Shown one piece after another: positions 44,610 to 50,815 of a DNA stretch of 64,000 nt. Made by a program: the position numbers and the translations under genes. The stretch lies in the NCBI GenBank assembly GCA_964291335.2, contig OZ219749.1, forward strand, positions 227,721 to 291,720. Reading direction: 5' to 3'. The notes under the pieces were generated by a model, which made no database searches, had not been told where the DNA came from, and saw only the letters and a list, made by a program, of their open reading frames with translations. Within the stretch, counting starts at the first letter, position 1, and each line of letters opens with the position of its first letter. The DNA comes from G964291335 sp964291335. Lineage in GTDB: Bacteria > Chloroflexota > Dehalococcoidia > Lucifugimonadales > UBA3495.

Positions 44610-44640
44610 TGGTCAGTTCGTACCGCACCCGTTTTCGGTC
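44610..44640. repeat. remnant of a second hicB-like gene end
   Basis: About 27 bases (TGGTCAGTTCGTACCGCACC plus GTTTTC) recur at 44856-44887, inside the HicB-like gene, where they encode RVRYELTS. The 44610 copy has no intact frame around it. It marks a partial duplication or deletion scar. Confidence 0.6.
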
Positions 44641-44769
44641 GGTGTGGATGGTTCCGGTTTGCGGGGGATTAAAGGGTACATTCGTTCAGAGATGATTTCA
44701 AGGCGGGAAGTTTCTTTCCGGCTCTTTTTTGTTTCAGTGCATAAGCAGGGCGTATGCTTCCGGGTTGGT

Positions 44770-45078
44770 TCAGTTGGAATCTGCCCACTGTCCTGCTCTC
44801 CACAGTTCCAGGATCAATGAACGGGTGAAAGCTCCCGGCGGTCGCTCTGTGGGGCTGGTCAGTTCGTACCGCACCCGTTTTCCGGTCAGGTAGTTCCCGA
44901 TTTCTGCCGCGTTATCGCCGAAGCTGTGAATCAGCGCGGTTGCAGCTTCGTCCATTCCCCGCAGCGCTTCGTCCGGCGTTGCGCCATAGGCAATAATCCC
45001 GGGCTTGCGGCAGATTGCTGCCCACCGGTCGTCTCTCTTTTCCAGGGTTCCTTCAAGGATCAGGTGCAAGGTCTTCAT
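44770..45078 (-). CDS. HicB-like protein
   Basis: 102 residues. RWAAICRKPGIIAYGATPDEALRG at 18-41 is the HicB core: a degraded RNase H-like fold that binds the HicA toxin. A helical part (AATALIHSFGDNAAEIGNYL) follows. No HicA gene with the dsRBD-like toxin is seen next to it. The upstream partner is a larger frameshifted gene, with which it overlaps by four bases. It may be an antitoxin recruited for another partner or a solo regulator. Confidence 0.65.
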   Translation of the reverse strand: MKTLHLILEGTLEKRDDRWAAICRKPGIIAYGATPDEALRGMDEAATALIHSFGDNAAEIGNYLTGKRVRYELTSPTERPPGAFTRSLILELWRAGQWADSN

Positions 45079-45466
45079 GGTCTTTCTCCCTGCTGCTCAA
45101 GCGCCACTGCCAGTCGTTCCCACGCCTCGGGCTTGTCCAGGCGGATTGCGCCGGGCAACGGATTTCCTTCCGGACCTTCAGGCCAGGGCTCGAACCATCC
45201 AAGGCGTTTTCCGGCGTCGATGGTCAGCGTATGACACTCGGTATCGGACTGCCAGGATGCAATGAAGTATCCGTCCTCCAGGTCGAATCCGATGAAGGGC
45301 CGGGGAGCCTGGGCAGCGGCCAGCAGGCGGTCATAATTCTCTTCAGCCAGGCGGCCTGGCAGCGGCGGTGGGCCAGTAGATCAGGCTGGTTCGGCTCTGC
45401 CAGTATTAACCGGTCAATGCGGTCGTCCACGGAAGTTTGGGGAATGTAGTATTGTTCAGTCAGCAT
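45077..45466 (-). pseudogene. frameshifted gene between the sigma factor and hicB-like gene
   Basis: The ATG at 45466 opens a coding-like frame (MLTEQYYIPQTSVDDRIDRL) for ~45 residues. From about 45370 on, a different frame is clearly coding (GRLAEENYDRLLAAAQ, PFIGFDLEDGYFIASWQSD, GWFEPWPEGPEGNPLPGA). It ends at a TGA overlapping the hicB-like ATG. A one-base indel in the GC-rich stretch 45345-45380 would restore a ~130-residue protein. The family is unknown. It starts 8 bases after the sigma factor stop, so the three genes form an operon. Confidence 0.55.
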
Positions 45467-45474
45467 ATGGCCCT

Positions 45475-46851
45475 CTACTCCATGAAATCCAGCAGTTTTT
45501 CTGCCAGGGATGGTTTTCTCAGTTTCTCCAGCGCGCGGTTTTCGATCTGCCGGACTCTTTCCCGGGTAATCTGGTACTTTTTTCCTAATTGTTCCAGCGT
45601 AAGTTTTTTCCGGTTGTTCAGTCCGAACCTTAACCGGATTATTTCCCGTTCTCTTTGGTCGAGTCTCTCCAGCGCTTCGGTGATGTGGTTGTTCAGTGTT
45701 TTGTGCATTATGTGTTCCAGCGCTGCTTCGACATGGGGGTCTTTGGTAAATTCCATTATGCTGGTGTAGCCGTCTTCCCCCACCGGCTGATCCAGGGAGA
45801 GGGGTTCCTGGGCTATTTTCAGCAGTTCTTCGGCTCTGGCCGCGCTGATGCCGGCGGCCCGGCTGACTTCCTCCCTGGTCGGTTCCCGGCCATATTCCTG
45901 CAGCAGGCGTCTGCGTTGCTGCATCAGCTTGTTAATCAGGTCGACCAGGTGTACCGGGATTCGGATGGGGCGCCCACGATCTGCGAGGGACCGGGTAATA
46001 GCCTGCCGGATCCAGTAGGTGGCGAAGGTGCTGAACTTGTACCCCAGGCGGTGGTCGAACTTTTCCACTGCCCGGAGCAGGCCGATGTTGCCTTCCTGGA
46101 TCAGGTCCATGAGGCTCAGCCCGCGGTCCTGATGCCGCCGGGCGATGCTGACCACCAGCCGTAGGTTGGCCTCTGCAAGCCGGAGCCTGGCCTGGTCGCC
46201 TTCGGCGTTGATCCGGCTGAAGTGATTCCGGCAGTCGGTTTCACAGTGGGGCAGTTGGGGCAGATATTCGGTTTCGTGCAGCGCGGCGTCCAGTTGATAG
46301 AGGGTGGCATCTTCCAGTTCGGCGGTGATGGCCGGGGGAATCAGCTGCCGGTTGATGGACAGGTCGATCAGCCGGCTGCGGACGGATTCCGGTTCCATGG
46401 ACAGTCTGCGGGCCAGAGATTCCTGGATGGGTCCGGCAATTTTGCAGTCGATGGCCTGGGCGATTTCCGGGGCATTGGTCAGTTGGGACAGCGTGGGGTT
46501 GGCGGGCAGTTTCAGGTGTCCGGTCAGGGCTTGGGTCAAGGGAATGGAGCGGGTCAGACGGCGCAGGATCAGGTGGGCGAGGCGGAGGTTGAGATTCTGC
46601 TGATTGATGGCGGCGAGAGTTTGGGGGTCCGCTTTTTGCAGACCCAGGAGTTCTCCGGCGGCGGTCAGGAGGCGCTGCCGGAGTTCGATCTGTCGGGACA
46701 GTTGTTGTTCCTGTTTGGCGGTAAGCAGTTTGATCCGGCTGATTTCCTTGAGGTACAGCTCGGTGGGATTCTGGTTGATCTTGCGGGGATCCGATTCTTC
46801 GGCCCCGGGCTGGGGACTGAGGTCGTCGATGGGGGAAGTGGTATCTGACAT
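45475..46851 (-). CDS. RpoD-family sigma factor
   Basis: 458 residues. Region 1.2 (NPTELYLKEISRIKLLTAKQ) is followed by a long non-conserved part. Region 2 is intact (NLRLVVSIARRHQDRGLSLM, DLIQEGNIGLLRAVEKFD, STFATYWIRQAITRSL), as are region 3 (VHLVDLINKL) and region 4 (LRFGLNNRKKLTLEQLGKKY, TRERVRQIENRALEKLR). It therefore recognises -10/-35 promoters of the housekeeping type. As there are no core genes nearby, it is more likely a group 1/2-like sigma carried on the element than the main sigma. The start is the ATG at 46851. It heads an operon with a frameshifted gene and the hicB-like gene. Confidence 0.9.
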   Translation of the reverse strand: MSDTTSPIDDLSPQPGAEESDPRKINQNPTELYLKEISRIKLLTAKQEQQLSRQIELRQRLLTAAGELLGLQKADPQTLAAINQQNLNLRLAHLILRRLTRSIPLTQALTGHLKLPANPTLSQLTNAPEIAQAIDCKIAGPIQESLARRLSMEPESVRSRLIDLSINRQLIPPAITAELEDATLYQLDAALHETEYLPQLPHCETDCRNHFSRINAEGDQARLRLAEANLRLVVSIARRHQDRGLSLMDLIQEGNIGLLRAVEKFDHRLGYKFSTFATYWIRQAITRSLADRGRPIRIPVHLVDLINKLMQQRRRLLQEYGREPTREEVSRAAGISAARAEELLKIAQEPLSLDQPVGEDGYTSIMEFTKDPHVEAALEHIMHKTLNNHITEALERLDQREREIIRLRFGLNNRKKLTLEQLGKKYQITRERVRQIENRALEKLRKPSLAEKLLDFME

Positions 46852-46896
46852 GGGCAATTCCGTATTGTGAAGTTGGGGGAGTGGTTGATGCCGAGT

Positions 46897-46902
46897 ATTA
46901 TA
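46897..46902 (-). promoter_or_regulatory. -10 box of the sigma factor gene
   Basis: Perfect TATAAT on the minus strand about 45 bases upstream of the sigma factor ATG. The -35 region (ATCAAT at 17 bases) is poor, which could mean regulated or activator-dependent use. Confidence 0.4.
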
Positions 46903-46946
46903 TTCCGGGGGCTGGGGGGATTGATTTCGGAATGTCGGACAGGGAT

Positions 46947-46981
46947 AAAAAAACAGAGACCGCTCCCATCAGAGCGGTCTC
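46947..46981 (-). terminator. intrinsic terminator, minus strand
   Basis: GAGACCGCTC (46956-46965), 6-base loop, GAGCGGTCTC (46972-46981). On the minus strand the stem is followed by TG and seven T. It insulates the sigma factor gene from transcripts arriving from the right. Confidence 0.75.
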
Positions 46982-46987
46982 GACCCG

Positions 46988-47091
46988 GCCAACGAATTGA
47001 TCGGGGGGGTGTTATACGATGGGTTTTTAATTAAGGGGCCGCCCCCTTGAAAGGGGCGGCCCCTACCCTGCCAACGAATCAACAGGGGGCT
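46988..47091. repeat. direct repeats next to two perfect hairpins
   Basis: GCCAACGAAT plus a G-run occurs at 46988-47008 and again at 47070-47091, each just right of a perfect hairpin. The second hairpin is GGGGCCGCCCC (47035-47045) / GGGGCGGCCCC (47053-47063), 11 bp. The unit hairpin plus GCCAACGAAT is repeated, which suggests duplicated terminator units or a small mobile palindromic repeat. Confidence 0.5.
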
Positions 47092-47208
47092 GCATAGTCA
47101 TTCTACCGGATGCTGGCGTTCTGTCAAGGGGGTATGCCTGCAGGGGTGGTTACAGGGCTTAATGTGCGTCTCAGCGCGACTCCGGGGTATTCCGGAGCAG
47201 GGGTGGCA

Positions 47209-47418
47209 TCAGCATTCGGGGTTCCAGGGAAGTCCGGGTGTTTGGGCTGGCTGTTCGAATTCCGGCTCCGGGTCGGTGAATGGTTGGTTTTGTCGTTCTG
47301 CTGCTATTTTGCGCCGGTTCCAGTCGGCTCACAGCGGGCGCTGGCAGCGCCTGCCGAGTTCCGGCCCGGTATAGTAACCGGCCAGGTAACCGCGTTTCAG
47401 GTATTGTTCGGCAATCAT
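47209..47418 (-). pseudogene. broken remote copy of the 49829/50017 tail family
   Basis: On the minus strand from the ATG at 47418, the residues IAEQYLKRGYL, then ADWNRRKIAAERQNQPFTDP match LAERYLKRRYQ and EDWNERRLQAERENRPFTDP of the genes at 49829 and 50017. A TGA at 47341-47339 interrupts the frame exactly where the relatives have a Trp, so TGG probably became TGA. It shows that this short family has been copied around the locus. Confidence 0.55.
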
Positions 47419-47480
47419 TGCTTTTTGGCGCTGGTTCGACCTTCAGGTTCTTTGCTATTTGGTGGTAGGGTAGAAGCAGA

Positions 47481-47507
47481 ACACCCTGAAGATTAACTTC
47501 AGGGTGT
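47481..47507. other. 11-bp perfect hairpin just upstream of the tRNA-like gene
   Basis: ACACCCTGAAG (47481-47491), loop ATTAA, CTTCAGGGTGT (47497-47507). It ends 9 bases before the tRNA-like gene. No U-run follows, so it is not a simple terminator; it could be a processing or regulatory structure. Confidence 0.5.
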
Positions 47508-47516
47508 CCCATGCGA

Positions 47517-47607
47517 GGAAGGTATTGCTTATCGGATAAGACTGGTGTTGCGACCACCAGAGTCGCCAGCACAACCTGGCACTGCGGTTCGACTCCGCTA
47601 CCTTCCT
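47517..47607 (+). tRNA. selC-like/allo-tRNA-like tRNA with 8+4 acceptor branch, anticodon GCG
   Basis: A cloverleaf can be folded by hand. The acceptor stem is 8 bp, GGAAGGTA (47517-47524) with TACCTTCC (47599-47606). The D arm is CTTAT/ATAAG (47528-47540) with a tiny CGG loop. The anticodon arm is CTGGTG/CACCAG with loop TTGCGAC (anticodon GCG, 47550-47552). The long variable arm is GCCAG/CTGGC (47565-47580). The T stem has only 4 bp, GCGG/CCGC, with loop TTCGACT. Eight plus four base pairs, a minimal D loop and a long variable arm are hallmarks of tRNA-Sec-like allo-tRNAs rather than canonical tRNAs. The ends (GGAAG, CTTCC) and TTCGACTCC recall bacterial selC. No CCA is encoded. A canonical 7+5 fold would leave a T:T mismatch. 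Confidence 0.7.
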
Positions 47608-48003
47608 CCTGCCACAGTCATTTTATCCTGTCTTGTCAGTAATGACAATATATACTACGTCTTTTGCCGGTGTGTCAAGGATACCGGTGGATAGCTTCTT
47701 CTCCGGTATTTCCCTGTGGGCTTATGCTTGCTTTCAGTTATGACATCCGTATGCTCAGGTTGGTCAACCTGATATAGTTGCGAGCGTTCTGTAATCTCCC
47801 GGAATATGGGCCGACCGCCCCGTTTGTCGGTAGCGGTCGGCGCCGCCGTGAGTCGGCAGCATGTCCATTATGCCATTCACATGGATGTTCACGCTATGGG
47901 CAAGTGTCACTGGCTCATGGTGTTTTGTGCCTGGTGGTAGATCCGGTGGCGAGAGCTGCGAAGTGTTTGGATATGTCCGGCATAAGCCGGGGTTGAAACG
48001 GGG
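47608..48003. other. spacer between the tRNA-like gene and the PIN gene
   Basis: No gene supported. It contains the small palindrome TTGTCAGTAATGACAA near 47634. A weak plus-strand Cys/His patch (CPLCHSHGC) near 47860-47885 could be the ghost of a zinc-ribbon transposase, but nothing else supports that. Confidence 0.4.
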
Positions 48004-48441
48004 TCAGCGCTGCTGAATCGGGTTGCGCCACATCAACTCTGGAAACCTTTGGAAATCCCTGACGTTGTGGGTATGAATTTCTGCTCCGTTTTCCATGGCC
48101 AGCGCGGCGATGTGGGCATCCGTCGTCAGTTTTCCGGTGACTCCGTTTATGGCAAGGTTGCGCTCCAAATACTCTAGATGACGATCCCCGGGATTTATCG
48201 GGATAATGTGCTTACGCTCAAGCCATCGCCTGACCTCGGCGGTCGCTGCCGTAGTGGACAGATGTGGGGTAGCTACTGTGGGATTCGCTATCAGCCTGAT
48301 GAATCTGGTGGATACCACCCACGGCATTCCTATAATTTCTTCGCCGTTGACCAGATCGTTCCACCAGCGCAGTGCTTCGTCATGGCTCGGCGCGCTTCGG
48401 TTGTGGGCGAACACCAGCAGATTGATGTCCGGCACAATCAT
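48004..48441 (-). CDS. PIN-domain (VapC-like) RNase toxin
   Basis: 145 residues. The ATG at 48441 overlaps the stop of the upstream gene (ATGA). IVPDINLLVFAHNRSAP gives the first catalytic Asp. HDEALRWWNDLVNGEE, then TTDAHIAALAMENGAEIHT and NVRDFQRFP supply the remaining acids. These are all marks of the VapC-type PIN domain found in plasmid and chromosomal toxins that cleave RNA. No typical antitoxin precedes it; instead it is coupled to a 355-residue specificity-domain-like protein. Confidence 0.75.
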   Translation of the reverse strand: MIVPDINLLVFAHNRSAPSHDEALRWWNDLVNGEEIIGMPWVVSTRFIRLIANPTVATPHLSTTAATAEVRRWLERKHIIPINPGDRHLEYLERNLAINGVTGKLTTDAHIAALAMENGAEIHTHNVRDFQRFPELMWRNPIQQR

Positions 48442-49505
48442 TCGTGTTGTTCCCTGATAGTGCGTTCCTTCTCCAGGTAGTCTGAGATGTCCATCTCGTA
48501 AAGGATTTCCTTGAGATTGTCCGAGTTGACACCAGGGGCGAAGCCATCTATGAGAGGGACTGCTTCGAAGGGAGATTTGTCTGTGCCGGCGGTGCTGCCC
48601 GGTTCTTTCGGGATCCGGTTCTGTACCAAATTCCATACGCCTTCATAAACGGCGTCCTGCTCGTCGGTGGTCAGGTTCAGTATGTCGAACATCGCTTCGT
48701 CAATATGACGCCGGGCTGCTGAGGGATTCAGTGCGTCCCAGTCGGTGGCGTTGAATATCGAAGCCTTTGGTTCCGGTAATAATTCCGGGTTTACGATTTG
48801 CAGGTTTGCGGCTTCGTTGGCCTGAATTATCAGTACTTTCCTGCGGGAGTTTATCTCGTTTTCGGCATTCAACATCAACTGAAACAATGTTGAGTTCATT
48901 GCCGCGCATAGCCTGGTTGGCGATATAGTGCTGGTAATGGATATGACTTGGAAGTGGTCGCTGAATAATGCGCCGTCTGTGGCGAGGAAAGTACGTGCAG
49001 TGGTATCAACACGTTTATTCATAGCCAGTTGGGTTGGTTCCAGTTTCCCTAGGTCATACCACCGCTGCCGGTCTCTGGTACCAGACTGGGTGTCGTATTT
49101 CCGCGTTTCACCCCACCGAATGTATGCCAGGGCTCCTGGCCCGGCCAACTCCTTATCTTCGTTGCACACGAACAAGCGCTTGGGCAGGTGGGTCGGTTTC
49201 ACAGCTATGCTGCCGGATTCCGCCGGCGTGGTCATCACCGGTTGGCAGTATTCCGGCTCGATGCGGAACTCGGCGATTCTATCCGAAGTCAGGTAAAAGA
49301 AGGCGTTGGCGCAGGTGGTAATACCTTGTTGTACCGTGGCTACGCTGTCCAGACGGACTAGTTTGTGGCTGTACCGGTCCAGTATGTGCCGGTAGATGTC
49401 CGTAGCGGTCTGAGGTTTCCTGCCCGACTTGTCTGGGATTTGTCTCTCATTACCTGGCATAGTGGAGCTTATCCTTTGGAGGTAATCGTCCGGTGGCACT
49501 TGCAT
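48438..49505 (-). CDS. orphan target-recognition-domain-like protein
   Basis: 355 residues. The stretch LVRLDSVATVQQGITTCANA, then EYCQPVMTTP and KRLFVCNEDKELAGPGALAY, resembles the C-terminal specificity part of Eco57I-class or PglX-type N6-methylases. These have a TRD followed by a helical region. The methylase motifs (NPPY, AdoMet loop) are absent, and the gene starts where the TRD would begin. It is thus either a truncated methylase relic or a stand-alone recognition protein. The four-base overlap with the PIN gene keeps them co-translated. The start is tentative. Confidence 0.5.
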   Translation of the reverse strand: MQVPPDDYLQRISSTMPGNERQIPDKSGRKPQTATDIYRHILDRYSHKLVRLDSVATVQQGITTCANAFFYLTSDRIAEFRIEPEYCQPVMTTPAESGSIAVKPTHLPKRLFVCNEDKELAGPGALAYIRWGETRKYDTQSGTRDRQRWYDLGKLEPTQLAMNKRVDTTARTFLATDGALFSDHFQVISITSTISPTRLCAAMNSTLFQLMLNAENEINSRRKVLIIQANEAANLQIVNPELLPEPKASIFNATDWDALNPSAARRHIDEAMFDILNLTTDEQDAVYEGVWNLVQNRIPKEPGSTAGTDKSPFEAVPLIDGFAPGVNSDNLKEILYEMDISDYLEKERTIREQHE

Positions 49506-49514
49506 GAGTTTTAG

Positions 49515-49832
49515 TTACAGCAGGTTTATCAGATCTTCTGCTGTTGCGCTTGAGAGGTATGCTGTTTCAATTGCCTGTTGGTACGGGTTTCTGTCGTCGT
49601 AAACGCCTACATCCAGAGTCCCGTCAATGGGCAGTTCAGCCAGCATCCGTAGTCCGTTGGACAGCCTGAGGTCTATGGACAGGGACCCGTCATCATCCAG
49701 GGAAAACTCCGGGGCGCTGGTGCATTGCAGGGCAGCCGCCGTGATGCGGCCTGCGGTATCGATTACTTCGCTGGTTGGCCGTTTGTCGTCCAGGCCGGTG
49801 GCGAATTTCCGGACAACGGGATGGAGGGTCAT
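49515..49832 (-). CDS. small hypothetical protein
   Basis: 105 residues, mixed alpha/beta (EFSLDDDGSLSIDLRLSNGL, RMLAELPIDGTLDVGVYDD, then a helical end). No family recognised, though the DDDGSLSIDLRL pattern looks conserved. Its ATG overlaps the stop of the preceding 56-residue gene (ATGA), and it lies 9 bases upstream of the TRD-like gene, so it belongs to a five-gene operon ending with the PIN toxin. Confidence 0.55.
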   Translation of the reverse strand: MTLHPVVRKFATGLDDKRPTSEVIDTAGRITAAALQCTSAPEFSLDDDGSLSIDLRLSNGLRMLAELPIDGTLDVGVYDDRNPYQQAIETAYLSSATAEDLINLL

Positions 49833-49999
49833 TTCCGTTTTGATCCTTTCGGTTGAGGCGGCGGCTCAGTAAATGGTCGGTTTTCACGTTCCGCCTGCAG
49901 GCGGCGTTCGTTCCAATCTTCCCATTCTTTCTGGTTTTCTTGTTGGCCTTCCCGCCGGCCTTCCTGGTAGCGTCTTTTCAAGTACCTCTCTGCCAGCAT
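49829..49999 (-). CDS. 56-residue charged helical protein, copy of the 50017 tail
   Basis: The sequence (MLAERYLKRRYQEGRREGQQ, EWEDWNERRLQAERENRPF) is a highly charged helix and almost the same as the last ~50 residues of the membrane protein at 50017. Start ATG at 49999. Its TGA overlaps the next ATG. It arose by tandem duplication of the tail and lost the membrane part, so it could be a soluble competitor of the membrane copy. Confidence 0.6.
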   Translation of the reverse strand: MLAERYLKRRYQEGRREGQQENQKEWEDWNERRLQAERENRPFTEPPPQPKGSKRK

Positions 50000-50167
50000 A
50001 GGCGCACTTCCAGGGGTTATTTTCTTTCTGCGGACTCCAGTTTGGGCGGCGGGTCGGTGAATGGTCGGTTTTCACGTTCCGCCTGCAGGCGGCGTTCGTT
50101 CCAATCTTCCCATTCTTTCTGGTTTTCCTGCCGGCCTTCCTGGTAGCGTCTTTTCAAGTATCTTTCT
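49874..50167. repeat. tandem partial duplication, ~190-base period
   Basis: About 115 bases starting GGTCGGTTTTCACGTTCCGC at 49874 recur from 50064, with only small differences and a short in-frame indel (REG/QQ). The copies are the tails of two neighbouring genes. Confidence 0.75.
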
Positions 50168-50376
50168 GCCAGCATCGGTACACCTTCCACTATCAGAATT
50201 GTGTTAGCGGTTGCCATGATGATCAGCGGCGCTGCGAGCCGCATTACGTCAACTTTCTCAATTCCCCCGAACCAATTGCTCCAGCCCATGCCGGTTAGTA
50301 TGCTCAGGCCGACTGCGTATTGGATCAGGAATATAATCAAGTACCATGGTTCTCGTCCGATTGTTACCGGTATCAT
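50017..50376 (-). CDS. small membrane protein with charged helical tail
   Basis: 119 residues. Two membrane helices (WYLIIFLIQYAVGLSILTG; LAAPLIIMATANTILIVEGV) are followed by a charged helix (AERYLKRRYQEGRQENQKEW) and a Pro-rich end. This two-helix plus coiled tail layout fits a holin-like or anchoring protein. It starts the operon that ends with the PIN toxin. The tail is duplicated in the next gene and again, broken, at 47209. Confidence 0.6.
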   Translation of the reverse strand: MIPVTIGREPWYLIIFLIQYAVGLSILTGMGWSNWFGGIEKVDVMRLAAPLIIMATANTILIVEGVPMLAERYLKRRYQEGRQENQKEWEDWNERRLQAERENRPFTDPPPKLESAERK

Positions 50377-50495
50377 TGGTTGCTTTCTTGTTTTTCGGAT
50401 CGGTGAGGAGGGGGGTTAGTTAAAGCTAAGTCTATTGAGTCGTCCTACGGGGATGGGCGTTCGAAAATTATTCCATTTCCGGAGCTCTTTTTCAA

Positions 50496-50509
50496 CCCCC
50501 CCCCCCCCC
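50496..50509. repeat. C14 homopolymer ahead of a small membrane gene
   Basis: Fourteen C in a row. An ATG at 50453 opens a frame (MGVRKLFHFRSSFSTP) that enters the tract. The membrane-protein frame leaves the tract at 50511 in another register. A change in tract length could join them. Confidence 0.8.
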
Positions 50510-50510
50510 G

Positions 50511-50741
50511 TTGGCCCGTCTTCGATGGCGTAAATTTCCACGCGCCGCTTTCCCTTATTCTGTGGATAGATTTTATCCGCTGAATGGAGAAGTTCTTCCC
50601 GTTTTGGACCTGCTGTGGATCGGGTTGTTTGGCGTTGCCGTAGTTGTCTTCGGGGTTTCCCTGTTCCGTACGGGATTCAGTCTGATTACCTGGCTGATGA
50701 TTCCGGTCGCCGCGCTTTTCGCTCTGCTCTATCTGCTGTGA
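50511..50741 (+). CDS. small two-helix membrane protein upstream of VirB4
   Basis: 76 residues if the TTG directly after the C14 tract is used. A basic N-terminus (RLRWRKFPRAAFPYSVDRFY) is followed by two hydrophobic helices (LLWIGLFGVAVVVFGVSLF; LITWLMIPVAALFALLYLL). The start is doubtful, since no ribosome site precedes the TTG. The natural start may be the ATG at 50453, in frame only if the tract length changes by slippage. It ends 75 bases before virB4, so it is probably part of the secretion machine. Confidence 0.5.
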   Translation: MARLRWRKFPRAAFPYSVDRFYPLNGEVLPVLDLLWIGLFGVAVVVFGVSLFRTGFSLITWLMIPVAALFALLYLL

Positions 50742-50815
50742 TTATTCTACCAGCCCTTGTCGCAGCCCGGGTTCTTTCTCTCCATTCCGCCGGCAAGTAA
50801 GCAGGAGGTGCATCA

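Noticed and set aside
22992..47418. Stop-codon reassignment to Trp (TAG at 24341, TGA at 47341)
   Set aside because: Both TAG and TGA serve as normal stops throughout the window, including at overlapping ATGA starts; simple mutation or error explains the two cases.
47778..47996. Remnant of a zinc-ribbon transposase (CPLCHSHGC)
   Set aside because: No transposase core, terminal inverted repeats or target duplication.
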